NCBI GenBank assembly: GCA_045563675.1
Contig: JBJLIX010000002.1
Span: forward strand, 434,001 to 498,000
Direction: 5' to 3'
DNA: 64,000 nucleotides
From: AEGEAN-183 sp045563675
Lineage (GTDB): Bacteria > Pseudomonadota > Gammaproteobacteria > Magnimaribacterales > Magnimaribacteraceae
The translations under genes and the position numbers were made by a program. The notes under the pieces were generated by a model that ran no database searches, had not been told where the DNA came from, and saw only the letters and a list, made by a program, of their open reading frames with translations. Below are positions 35,401-44,293 of the stretch, piece by piece. Numbering within the stretch: position 1 is the stretch's first letter; each line of letters starts with the position of its first letter.

Positions 35401-36660
35401 TCAATCAATAAATGAGCCGTAAATCATAGATTGCATCTGAGGTCTTAAAGGAAAAGCGTCTGAAGGTATAAGTTGGGTCATAAATAAACCAATAAGTTCT
35501 TCTTTAGGGTCCACCCAAAAAGAAGTGCTGGCCATTCCTCCCCAGTTAAAACTCCCTTTGCTACAACTGCTTTGGCTAGATGCAGGATCCGTTGTTACGG
35601 CCATGCTTAATCCATAACCCATTCCCTGAAACCTAACCTCACTAAAACTTCCAGAAGTATTCATATCAGCCATAGTTTGATTATCAGGTAAATGGTTCAT
35701 TGTCATTAATTCGATTGTTTTTCTAGATAAAATTCTTGTTCCATTGTATTCACCTCCGTTAAGGAGCATTTGTAAGAACTTATAATAATCTAGAGAGGTG
35801 GAAACCAATCCACTACCTCCTCCTTGAAATGAACGCTTCTCAGCATATTTGCTTTCTTTTCCTGAAGAGTCTTGGAGAATGAGTTTTTTATTTACATCCC
35901 TCATGTAGCAAGCGGCTAATTTACTGGAATTCTGTTCGGTTGTATGAAAATCAGTGTGTTTCATTTCAAGAGGATCGAAGATATTTTCTTTAAAGTATTC
36001 TCTTACAGGTTTACCTGTCATAACTTCAATTAATCGAGCACAAACATCTATAGATACACTATATAGCCATTGTGTACCTGGGCTATGCTCTAACGGAATA
36101 GAAGCTATTCTTTTTGTAAACTCTTCTAAATCTACTTCTTCCTTTGTCATTATCCATTTTGTAGGGTCTTCTATATCAAACAAATCCCTATAAGCACTAT
36201 CAACATGTGAACGGTAATTTATGCTGTAACTTAATCCAGAAGTGTGAGTAAGTAAATCTCGGATATTCATTTCTCTTTCTACTGCTTTCGTTAGAAAAAG
36301 AGGGTGTTTACCAGATATATATACAGACTGTTCTTTAAACTCAGGTAAAAATTTTGAGACAGGGTCAGAAAGCTGAAAGAGACCTTTTTCAAAAAGCTGC
36401 ATCAAAGCTACCCCTGTAACCGGTTTAGTCATTGAATAAATTCTAAAAATAGTATCCTCTTCAACTGGAAGGTTATTTTCTATATCTCTCATTCCTAAAC
36501 TACTGAAATGAGCTACTTTACCTCCCCTTGCAATCAGGATCTGTGCACCAGGAAGTTTTCCTTTATCAACATACTTTTCTTTAAGTAGAAGATCAAAATT
36601 TTCTAATCTTTCATTAGAAAGACCCACAGATTTTGGAGAAGCTTGTTTAACATCAGTCAT
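35401..36660 (-). CDS. Serine hydrolase of the beta-lactamase class C/esterase EstB family
   Basis: A 419 aa penicillin-binding-protein-like hydrolase. The nucleophile motif SxxK is Ser76-MT-Lys79 (YSMTKPVTG), and the Tyr motif is YSVS near residue 190. No N-terminal signal peptide is evident, so it is likely a cytoplasmic esterase or D-aminopeptidase rather than a drug-resistance enzyme. It is divergent from a D-aminoacylase-like amidohydrolase across 115 bases. A joint role in D-amino-acid or peptide turnover is possible but inferred. Confidence 0.9.
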   Translation of the reverse strand: MTDVKQASPKSVGLSNERLENFDLLLKEKYVDKGKLPGAQILIARGGKVAHFSSLGMRDIENNLPVEEDTIFRIYSMTKPVTGVALMQLFEKGLFQLSDPVSKFLPEFKEQSVYISGKHPLFLTKAVEREMNIRDLLTHTSGLSYSINYRSHVDSAYRDLFDIEDPTKWIMTKEEVDLEEFTKRIASIPLEHSPGTQWLYSVSIDVCARLIEVMTGKPVREYFKENIFDPLEMKHTDFHTTEQNSSKLAACYMRDVNKKLILQDSSGKESKYAEKRSFQGGGSGLVSTSLDYYKFLQMLLNGGEYNGTRILSRKTIELMTMNHLPDNQTMADMNTSGSFSEVRFQGMGYGLSMAVTTDPASSQSSCSKGSFNWGGMASTSFWVDPKEELIGLFMTQLIPSDAFPLRPQMQSMIYGSFID

Positions 36661-36775
36661 ACTTAGCCTTTAATTATGAATATTGAGTTAAACAACATTA
36701 TCAAGAAACATTGTTTTCTCAAAATCAAAAAAAAGTTATTATTCATTATGTTCTTGATAAAAAAGGGGAAAAAAT

Positions 36776-38479
36776 ATGCATGACCTAGTCATCAGAAATG
36801 GAAAAATAGTAGATGGTACTGGTAAGAAGGCCTTTATGGGGGATATTGCGATTGATAAAGACCGTATATCTAAGGTAGGACTAGTAGAAGAACAAGGAAA
36901 AAAAGAAATTGATGCAGAAGGTCATCTTGTCACACCTGGATGGGTAGATATCCACACCCATTATGACGGTCAGGTCTGTTGGGATTCTTATTTAAGCCCC
37001 TCTTGTTGGCATGGGGTAACCACTGTTGTTATGGGCAACTGCGGAGTCGGTTTTGCACCTGTTAAACCTGGTTCAGAAGAATTCTTGATTCAATTAATGG
37101 AAGGTGTTGAAGACATTCCTGGCACAGCACTTCATGAAGGTATCGATTGGGGCTGGGAAACTTTTCCTGAGTATCTGGACACTATCGAAAAGAAAGAGCT
37201 GGTAATGGATGTTGGGGCTATGGTTGGTCACGGTCCTATTAGATCCTATGTGATGGGGTATGACAGATGCCAAGGGAAAGAAGATGCTTCAGATGAGGAA
37301 ATAGAAAAGATGGCTGAAATTACTGAAGAGGCAATTAAAGCTGGTGCCTTAGGCTTCAGCACCTCTAGAACTTACCTTCACACAGATAAATCTGGAGAAT
37401 ATGTTCCTGGTACAGAGGCTAGTGCTAATGAAATGAGAAAGATTGCCAACACTATTGCTAACCTGGGTAAAGGAACTCTAGAAATAGTCTCCGATTGGAT
37501 GGATAAAGACATTGAGTTAGATTGGATTAAAGAGTTTGTAGAGGAATCTGATAGAACTCTAACCTATGCTCAAACTAGTGGAGACCCTTTTAGTGTATGG
37601 AAGTATTGTGAAGAAAATTTCTCTAAAGGCGTAAAAATTAGACCTCAATACTCTGGAAGGCCTACTGGTATGCTGTTTAGCCTAGAATCCTCAGTGCACC
37701 CATTCATAGCACACCCTAGTTATTCAGAAATAGTCGATAAATCCTTAGAGGAAAAACTAAAAGTAATGCGAACTCCTGAGTTCAAAGAAAAGCTGTTAAG
37801 TGAGGAACCTATGGTAGATCGCAATCATTTGGTCTACAGGCTCATTACTACTTTCGAGCAACAATTTCCTATGGATCATGTCCCTGATTATGAACCACCA
37901 AGGGAATTAAGTGTTGCTGGCATAGCCGAATCTGAAGGCAAGGAAGCAATGGAAGTTGCTTATGATGAAATGCTGAAAAACGATGGTAAGACATTTATTT
38001 GGGCACCTTTTGGCCCATACCCGAATCACAGTTTAGATTTCTATAAAATGTTGATAGAGTTCAAAAGCTCTGTTGCCGGACTTAGTGATGGAGGGGCTCA
38101 CTGCGGTTTAATCTGTGATGCCAGTATGCCAACTTGGAACGTGTCGCACTGGACTAAGGACAGGTCCCGAGGAGACAAGATTCCTGTTGAATTTATAATA
38201 AATAAACAAACTAAAGAAACTGCTGAAACTTTTGGTCTTATGGATAGAGGACAATTAAAAGAAGGACTTCTAGCGGATATTAATATAATTGATCACGATA
38301 AACTGTGTGTCTTTAAACCTGAAATGGTCCATGATTTACCTACCGGAAGTAGAAGGATTATTCAAAAAGCCTCAGGCTATAAGGCCACAATAAAAAGTGG
38401 TGTTGTTACTTTTAAAGACGACAAAGCAACTGGAGCCCTACCCGGATCTTTGATAAGAGGAGAACAGAGAGTCGCTTAA
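36776..38479 (+). CDS. N-acyl-D-amino-acid deacylase/D-aminoacylase-type amidohydrolase
   Basis: A 567 aa metal-dependent amidohydrolase. The small beta domain at both ends frames a TIM barrel. The metal motif is His60-x-His62 (DIHTHYDGQVCWD). GVTTVVMGNCGVGFAP and the late SDGGAHCGLICD with catalytic Asp are family features. Substrate could be N-acyl-D-amino acids or related amides. GGGGAAA precedes the ATG. The next gene starts with GTG right after its stop. Confidence 0.92.
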   Translation: MHDLVIRNGKIVDGTGKKAFMGDIAIDKDRISKVGLVEEQGKKEIDAEGHLVTPGWVDIHTHYDGQVCWDSYLSPSCWHGVTTVVMGNCGVGFAPVKPGSEEFLIQLMEGVEDIPGTALHEGIDWGWETFPEYLDTIEKKELVMDVGAMVGHGPIRSYVMGYDRCQGKEDASDEEIEKMAEITEEAIKAGALGFSTSRTYLHTDKSGEYVPGTEASANEMRKIANTIANLGKGTLEIVSDWMDKDIELDWIKEFVEESDRTLTYAQTSGDPFSVWKYCEENFSKGVKIRPQYSGRPTGMLFSLESSVHPFIAHPSYSEIVDKSLEEKLKVMRTPEFKEKLLSEEPMVDRNHLVYRLITTFEQQFPMDHVPDYEPPRELSVAGIAESEGKEAMEVAYDEMLKNDGKTFIWAPFGPYPNHSLDFYKMLIEFKSSVAGLSDGGAHCGLICDASMPTWNVSHWTKDRSRGDKIPVEFIINKQTKETAETFGLMDRGQLKEGLLADINIIDHDKLCVFKPEMVHDLPTGSRRIIQKASGYKATIKSGVVTFKDDKATGALPGSLIRGEQRVA

Positions 38480-38962
38480 GTGGAATTATCTACACCCGAT
38501 CTTTCAGATGCTTTTCCTGAAACCAAAGCACTTGAACCCATAATGACAAATTATGGGGGCAAAACTTCTTTTAGTGGTCCAATCGAAACCCTCAAATGTC
38601 CAGATGATAATTCAATAGTTAAAGAACAATTAAACTCTGAGGGAAATGGAAAAATCTTAATTGTTGATGCTGGCGGTGTTAATACGGTTGCTCTTCTTGG
38701 GGACTTAATAGCAGAAGCTGGTGTTAAAAATAATTGGTCTGGAATTGTTATTAATGGCTACATCAGAGATGTCGACATTATTAGAACACTAAATTTAGGA
38801 GTCCTAGCTCTCGGTACCTACCCAACTAAAAGTGAAAAAAGAGGACTCGGTGATTTAGGTATTGAAGTGACTTTCGGAGGATTAACTTTTAAACCTGGAC
38901 AATACGTCTATGCAGACAATAACGGTCTGCTGTTAAGTGAAAAAGAATTAAATAGCTCTTAA
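38480..38962 (+). CDS. RraA-family protein (RNase E inhibitor/HMG aldolase-like)
   Basis: A 160 aa RraA-fold protein starting at GTG directly after the amidohydrolase stop. The substrate segment GGVNTVALLGDLIAEA and the catalytic-type GIVINGYIRDVDII are present, as is GIEVTFGGLTFKPGQYVYAD. The close match in size and order to E. coli RraA favours the regulator of RNase E. Aldolase relatives share the fold, and the operon partner is catabolic, so function is open. It overlaps the ABC permease end by 15 bases. Confidence 0.88.
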   Translation: MELSTPDLSDAFPETKALEPIMTNYGGKTSFSGPIETLKCPDDNSIVKEQLNSEGNGKILIVDAGGVNTVALLGDLIAEAGVKNNWSGIVINGYIRDVDIIRTLNLGVLALGTYPTKSEKRGLGDLGIEVTFGGLTFKPGQYVYADNNGLLLSEKELNSS

Positions 38963-40126
38963 GGCTGCGGTTATATCTTGAGTTGCAGCTCTTCTAGCAG
39001 GAAGAACGCCCCCAAGGAAACCAACAATTAAAGCAAGAATCAATCCTTGACTGACGATCGAACCAGTTACAGCAAAATCAAAGGCTGTTTGAGTAAAAGA
39101 CCCTGAGGCCAAAGTAGAGACTGTATAGCCATTAAAAATTGCAAAAGAAATACCTGCACCCAATAACCCTCCTAGCAGCGCTAAGATCATGGATTCAACC
39201 ATTAAGGCCATTAGAACTGATGATCCTTGGAAGCCTACAGCCCTTAAAGTACCTATTTCTACCAATCTTGTTGAAACCGCGGTATACATAGTATTTAGAG
39301 CAGCAAAAACAGCTCCTATGGCCATTATAATAGCCACAACATAACCAAATGCCTCTATTACACCAGAGGCTCCAGAAGATTGATTTGAGTAGAAGTCAGC
39401 TTCCCCTTGCACCTGTAACTCCAATCTTGGATCTAACTCTAAAGCTGCTCCAAAATCAGAGATAACAGAAACGTTTTCCATTTGAGCAATTGCAATAGAA
39501 GCAGAGTTTTCTCTTCTAAAGAAACCTTGCGCTCCAGATAAATCTGCCCAAATCTCAGATTCATGAACATCTCCATCAGTTGTAAAAATTCCCACTACTG
39601 TGACCATGGTGTCCCTAACTTTTATCTGATCACCGATATTCAATCCTTCATATTGATCATTCGCTCCCTTTCCTACAATTATTTGTGCTGTGCCAGGTGT
39701 AAAATTCTGTCCTTCTATGATCTTTAATTCAGGTCTGATCTTGAAACTCATAGGTTGAACTGCTCTTAATGGTAAATTTGAAGTATCTTCAGCTCCCTTC
39801 TTCTTTAAATCAATAATAGTAAATAACTCAGCAGAAATCATAGGCCCGTCTTCAGACTGTTTAATTCCCGGAGTGTTTTCTATTATGGCCACATTGGGAA
39901 CGTAGATACCACTGCTGAGTTCTGAATTTGCTCCATCTCTAAAAATTAATACACGATCCTCTTCTCCGGTGTTTGCGATAGTTTTACTAAGACCTTCTGC
40001 CATTGCTAAAAGGGAAACCATCACTGCCACTGATCCTGCTATTCCTATAATAATTACAAGTGAAGAGCCTGATCTAGCCAATATAGTTCTAAGATTCATA
40101 CCTAAAATAGCTAATATTTGTTTCAT
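38948..40126 (-). CDS. FtsX/MacB-type ABC permease (third permease)
   Basis: A 392 aa permease with one N-terminal transmembrane segment (about 20-43), a large periplasmic MacB-PCD domain (about 45-260) and three C-terminal segments (about 260-385), typical of FtsX proteins. Its N-terminus (MKQILAILGMNLRTILARSGSS) differs from that of the two permeases upstream, so it is a separate subfamily. It is last in the seven-gene operon, six bases after its neighbour. Confidence 0.92.
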   Translation of the reverse strand: MKQILAILGMNLRTILARSGSSLVIIIGIAGSVAVMVSLLAMAEGLSKTIANTGEEDRVLIFRDGANSELSSGIYVPNVAIIENTPGIKQSEDGPMISAELFTIIDLKKKGAEDTSNLPLRAVQPMSFKIRPELKIIEGQNFTPGTAQIIVGKGANDQYEGLNIGDQIKVRDTMVTVVGIFTTDGDVHESEIWADLSGAQGFFRRENSASIAIAQMENVSVISDFGAALELDPRLELQVQGEADFYSNQSSGASGVIEAFGYVVAIIMAIGAVFAALNTMYTAVSTRLVEIGTLRAVGFQGSSVLMALMVESMILALLGGLLGAGISFAIFNGYTVSTLASGSFTQTAFDFAVTGSIVSQGLILALIVGFLGGVLPARRAATQDITAALRAI

Positions 40127-40132
40127 AATTAA

Positions 40133-41299
40133 TTAACCCTTTCTTAAAGCATCCACAACTTTTAACCTCATTGCACCCACAGCAGGTGGCAAGCCGGAAA
40201 CAATCGCCATTAAAAGAGCGGCAAACAATGCCCATAATATTACAGAATATTCAAAAGCAATATCTCCTACAAACGCAGATAAATCTCCGGAAATTCCTAA
40301 AAAAACCATGAAACTTAAAACGATTCCCAAAATCATTGATGCTATGCAAATTACGATAGACTCACATAATATTAGAGTCAGGATAGTCTTATCTGAATAG
40401 CCTATTGTTTTAAATACGGCAAACTCCGATGTTCTTTCTCTGACTGCTTGGTTCATGGTATTACCTGTAACGAGTAACATGGTAAAAAAAACTGCACTTA
40501 GGATTGAATTCATAATAAAACCTATATCACCTACTTGTTCTGCAAACATCTTACTAAACGCAGATTCTGTTGAAGTTTTGGTTTCATTAAAAGAATTAGC
40601 AAACATATTGTCGATCTCTTTAGCAATCTTCTCATTGTCATTCTTATTTTTAACTCTAACGATGTAATTGCCTACTGTACCTTTGCCGTAAGCCCTTGTT
40701 TCTTCAAAGTAGTCATGATTCATAAATGCTTGCTCTTCTCCGCCGTATACAGGATCTGATTCTTGTTCTTCAAAAATACCAACTAAATCAAATTCCCATA
40801 GATTTGACATGTCTTCTTTTACCCATATATCACCAATAATTGGAATTTTATCTCCAACTTTCCAACCGTATTTATCTGCTAAAGCTTTTCCAGCTACCAT
40901 TCCAGTTCTTGTGTTTATGAAGTCTCTTTTTTCTTGTTCACTTATCTTAAATCCATCATAAATTTCAAACCAATCCTCGGCAGGTACAGGCCACTTTGGA
41001 AAAAAGTTAGCTCGATCTATGTATGTTCCTCCAAACCATTCTCGGTGAGCAACATGGCTGACACCTTCTATGGCCCTAATCCTTTCTCGATAAGAGAGAG
41101 GCAGTGGATCAGTGAAAGACAGTTTAGACATAACAATAAGACGATCATCACCTTCAAAATCTACCTCCGCAGTGAAAGCAACTGCAACCGAACGCAACAT
41201 CCCAAAGAGCATGAATGCAATAGTCAAAGAACCAATAGTAAGGGCCGTTCTCCATCGTTTTCTATTTAAAGCAGCAGAAATTAAGGTCCAATATTTCAT
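40133..41299 (-). CDS. FtsX/MacB-type ABC permease (second permease)
   Basis: A 388 aa permease with the same four-TM plus periplasmic-domain plan. It is paralogous to the next permease upstream: both begin with a basic AALNRKRWRTALTIGSLTIAFMLFGML-like stretch and share MLLVTGNTMNQAVRERTSEFAVFKTIGY near the second segment. The gene starts two bases after its paralogue's stop. Confidence 0.92.
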   Translation of the reverse strand: MKYWTLISAALNRKRWRTALTIGSLTIAFMLFGMLRSVAVAFTAEVDFEGDDRLIVMSKLSFTDPLPLSYRERIRAIEGVSHVAHREWFGGTYIDRANFFPKWPVPAEDWFEIYDGFKISEQEKRDFINTRTGMVAGKALADKYGWKVGDKIPIIGDIWVKEDMSNLWEFDLVGIFEEQESDPVYGGEEQAFMNHDYFEETRAYGKGTVGNYIVRVKNKNDNEKIAKEIDNMFANSFNETKTSTESAFSKMFAEQVGDIGFIMNSILSAVFFTMLLVTGNTMNQAVRERTSEFAVFKTIGYSDKTILTLILCESIVICIASMILGIVLSFMVFLGISGDLSAFVGDIAFEYSVILWALFAALLMAIVSGLPPAVGAMRLKVVDALRKG

Positions 41300-41301
41300 A
41301 C

Positions 41302-42453
41302 TTATCCCTTAGCTAAAGCGTCCACTACTTTTAATTTAAGCGCTTGTCTTGCTGGCATAAAGGAAGACACAAAAGTGACAAGAACTCCTATAAGAAAAGC
41401 GGTTATGAATGCAGAACTAGTTAAATAAATTGCATCTTCTAGCATATCTTGACTGGCAGCTACTATCAAAGGAATCATTAAAAGAGCAATCCCCATACCA
41501 ACTATTAAACCTGAAAAAATAATAATAAAGGCTTCTAATATAACTGAAACAAACAGCTGGAAATCTCCATAACCTATACTTTTGAGCACCGCTAAGTCTG
41601 CCGTCCTTTCTCTTACAGCTTGACTCATAGTATTGCCTGCTACTAAAAGGATCGTAAAAAAGACAGCAGATAATATTAAGTTCATAATCAGCTGAATATC
41701 TCCAAAATCACCTACCATTTCCATAGCGAGTTGGTTTTCTGGACCGCTTCTTGTTGCCCTGTCCGAGTTCTGAAAGTTTTTATCAATCTTATTTGAAATG
41801 CTAATGGCTAGTTCAGGAGATAACACTTCAGCGATAATATAACCGGTAGTCCCTTTCATGGTCATTCGGCTGTCATCGATATACTTATAGTTAGCCATGA
41901 CACCCAGTTCATCACCAGTTAAGTTCTTTACAGTGTAAAACCCAACCACTTCAAATTCCCAATTGAACGTGCCATCTTCGTGTTTGAAACTAGCTTTAGT
42001 CCTTACCTTGTCGCCTATCTTAAAACTCTTTTGATCTGCCAATAGTTTTCCAACTAGAACACCGTCAGGTCTTTGGCGCATTGCTTCTTTGTATTCTTCT
42101 GTGGCTTGAAATCTTGTATAAACGTCAAAAATATTTTCATCCGTTGCAAAAATCATTCCGTCAAACATACTGCCTAGCGGATCGCTTGTCATCATGGTCA
42201 TATGAGTTACTTTTTCGATGCCCTCTAAGGACCTTACGTATTCAACATTTGAATAGGGTTGTGTGCCAAACATATTGTATTTCGGCATGACCATAATGAC
42301 ATCTGCTGACATACCTTGCATGGATCCTGTAAAAATAGCTGACATGGAGTTTAATAACCCAAACAGTAAAAAGGCGATTGAAATAGACGCGATGGTTAAG
42401 AAGGTTCGAATCTTCTTTCTGAAAAGACTAGCTTTAATTAAAACCCAATACAT
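41302..42453 (-). CDS. FtsX/MacB-type ABC permease (first permease)
   Basis: A 383 aa permease with an N-terminal segment (about 16-37), a periplasmic domain and three C-terminal segments. The cytoplasmic coupling region NTMSQAVRERTADLAVLKSIGYG is clear. It is a likely duplication partner of the permease downstream. It starts five bases after the ATPase stop, so one ATPase serves several permeases. Confidence 0.92.
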   Translation of the reverse strand: MYWVLIKASLFRKKIRTFLTIASISIAFLLFGLLNSMSAIFTGSMQGMSADVIMVMPKYNMFGTQPYSNVEYVRSLEGIEKVTHMTMMTSDPLGSMFDGMIFATDENIFDVYTRFQATEEYKEAMRQRPDGVLVGKLLADQKSFKIGDKVRTKASFKHEDGTFNWEFEVVGFYTVKNLTGDELGVMANYKYIDDSRMTMKGTTGYIIAEVLSPELAISISNKIDKNFQNSDRATRSGPENQLAMEMVGDFGDIQLIMNLILSAVFFTILLVAGNTMSQAVRERTADLAVLKSIGYGDFQLFVSVILEAFIIIFSGLIVGMGIALLMIPLIVAASQDMLEDAIYLTSSAFITAFLIGVLVTFVSSFMPARQALKLKVVDALAKG

Positions 42454-42458
42454 TGGCT

Positions 42459-43136
42459 TTAGTGAGTAAGCTTGCCTTTATCTAGATGCAAAGTTCTTTT
42501 AGCCGATTCGGCAGCCATGGGGTCGTGAGTAACCATTAGTATGGTCTTGCCATGATCTCTATTTAATATTTGCAATAAATTTAGTATCTCTGTTGCTGTT
42601 TCTCTATCTAGATCCCCTGTTGGCTCATCACAAACTAAAATATCTGGATCTGAGACCAAAGCTCTTGCTATTGCAACCCTTTGTTGTTGTCCTCCTGAAA
42701 GTTCATTAGGTTTGTGTGAAGATCTATCTGCAAGGCTTACTATGTTTAGGGCTGTTTCTACATGCTGTTTTCTTTGTGAACCGGATAATTTGGTTAAGAG
42801 AAGCGGCAATTCAACATTTCTAAAGGCTGTCAAAACTGGTAACAAATTATAGAACTGAAAAATAAACCCAACGTGACTAGATCGCCATTGACTTAATGCC
42901 TTACTGTTTAAAGAATCGAGTCTTTCGCCATCAACTTCTACTGATCCTGTAGTTGGAGTGTCTAAACCCCCTATAAGATTTAGAAGGGTAGACTTGCCAG
43001 ATCCAGACGGACCCATGAGAGCTAAAAAGTCTCCTTCAGGAACTTCTAAACTTAAGTCGTCTAAAACAACTAGTTCTTCTCCTCCTCTTTGATAAGTCTT
43101 ATTGACACTTTTGACACTGACTAAAGAATCTGACAT
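42459..43136 (-). CDS. ABC transporter ATPase, MacB/LolD family
   Basis: A 225 aa ATPase that drives FtsX-type permeases. Walker A GPSGSGKST is at 42-50, the signature LSGGQQQR near 144-151, Walker B ILVCDEPTGD near 165-174, and the switch His in MVTHD near 200. MacB-like systems do mechanotransmission rather than transmembrane passage: they extract lipoproteins, peptides or small molecules from the periplasmic side. Only this one ATPase is in the operon. Confidence 0.95.
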   Translation of the reverse strand: MSDSLVSVKSVNKTYQRGGEELVVLDDLSLEVPEGDFLALMGPSGSGKSTLLNLIGGLDTPTTGSVEVDGERLDSLNSKALSQWRSSHVGFIFQFYNLLPVLTAFRNVELPLLLTKLSGSQRKQHVETALNIVSLADRSSHKPNELSGGQQQRVAIARALVSDPDILVCDEPTGDLDRETATEILNLLQILNRDHGKTILMVTHDPMAAESAKRTLHLDKGKLTH

Positions 43137-43148
43137 TTCTTTCTCCCT

Positions 43149-44291
43149 TTAATTTATTGAAACCTTTTGATTATTTTCTAACTCTTCATCATAAGAAGCA
43201 ACCACCTGATCTCCTGCACTTACTCCTTTTACAATTCTAGAGTAATTAGAAGTTTCTTCAGCTACTTCAACTTGTTTAATCTCGATTCTTCCATTTCTTA
43301 CTAAGATTACATAACTTTCGTCACCTTCATTTAATACTGCGGCATTTGGAACCACCACACCTTCTTTCTTTTCTGATGTCGTTTCAGCCATTTTCTGAAG
43401 AAAAGAAACCCTTATGCCCATATCCGGAAGAACCCTTTCATCTTTCTCTAAGAACCCTATTCTCACTCTAACAGTAGCTTTGTTACGATCTGCCGTGGGA
43501 ATAATAGCAATAACTTCAGCTGGGATATCCCATTTTGGGTAAGCATTTAGGTTCGCAACAACAGGCTGTCTAGCTTCCACCCTGTTAATAAAAGCTTCAT
43601 TTACATCAACTTCTATTTCAAGTGAATCCATATCAACTATTGTACAAATTCCTGTGGCAGTGAACCCTCCACCTGCTGATACAGGAGATATCATTTCTCC
43701 TGGTTGTGCTGCCTTGTAGACTACCACTCCACTAAAAGGAGCTAAAATCTGCATATCTGCCAGCCTTTGTTTACTAATGTCCACTAAAGCCTGAGCTCCT
43801 TCCATTACCGCTTCTCTGGTCTTTAGTTCATCTGGACTTGCAAATTTACCTTCAATTAGAGCACTTGTGCTTTTAAAAGCAATTTGAGCCTGCTTTAGCT
43901 GCGATTTGGCGTATTCCAAATCAGCTTTATAAGTACTATCATCAAGTTGAGCTAATAATTGTCCTTTTTCAACATACATTCCTTCCTCAACTAAGACTTC
44001 TAAAACTTTACCTGTAATTTTTGAAGAAACCGTCGCTCTTCTTCTTGGAACTACATAACCTGAAGCATCAAGGATACTAGAAGCAGAAGAACCAGAAGCA
44101 TTAATAGATTTAACGGTGAAAGTAGTTACTTCTTGGATCTCTTCTTCTGCTAAAAAAAACCAAAGACCTATCACAATGACTGCTAAGGCAGAAACTATAA
44201 TAGAAACAATTTTTACAGGGAAAGGTTCAGATTGATCTTCTTGAGAACGATCTATCTTTAAATTATTTAAAAGATCTTCTTTTTCGCTCAT
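43149..44291 (-). CDS. Periplasmic adaptor (HlyD/MacA-like membrane fusion protein)
   Basis: An inner-membrane-anchored adaptor of about 380 aa. The cytoplasmic N-terminus (about 1-28) is followed by one membrane helix (about 31-53). Then come a lipoyl/barrel-sandwich pair (VPRRRATVSSKITGKVLEVLV and VVVYKAAQPGEMI), a short coiled-coil hairpin (about 118-170) and beta-barrel domains. I start it at ATG 44291, two bases after the previous stop, rather than the ATG at 44318 that lies inside the upstream gene. No TolC-type partner is encoded nearby. Confidence 0.92.
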   Translation of the reverse strand: MSEKEDLLNNLKIDRSQEDQSEPFPVKIVSIIVSALAVIVIGLWFFLAEEEIQEVTTFTVKSINASGSSASSILDASGYVVPRRRATVSSKITGKVLEVLVEEGMYVEKGQLLAQLDDSTYKADLEYAKSQLKQAQIAFKSTSALIEGKFASPDELKTREAVMEGAQALVDISKQRLADMQILAPFSGVVVYKAAQPGEMISPVSAGGGFTATGICTIVDMDSLEIEVDVNEAFINRVEARQPVVANLNAYPKWDIPAEVIAIIPTADRNKATVRVRIGFLEKDERVLPDMGIRVSFLQKMAETTSEKKEGVVVPNAAVLNEGDESYVILVRNGRIEIKQVEVAEETSNYSRIVKGVSAGDQVVASYDEELENNQKVSIN

Positions 44292-44293
44292 AT

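Noticed and set aside
35401..36660. Beta-lactam resistance gene
   Set aside because: The SxxK motif is present, but the protein looks cytoplasmic and EstB-like with no signal peptide. The fold is shared by esterases and peptidases, so a resistance label is unsupported.
40934..41312. Overlapping plus-strand frames antisense to the second permease
   Set aside because: The permease frame is well supported. The antisense frames are low-complexity shadows without start signals.
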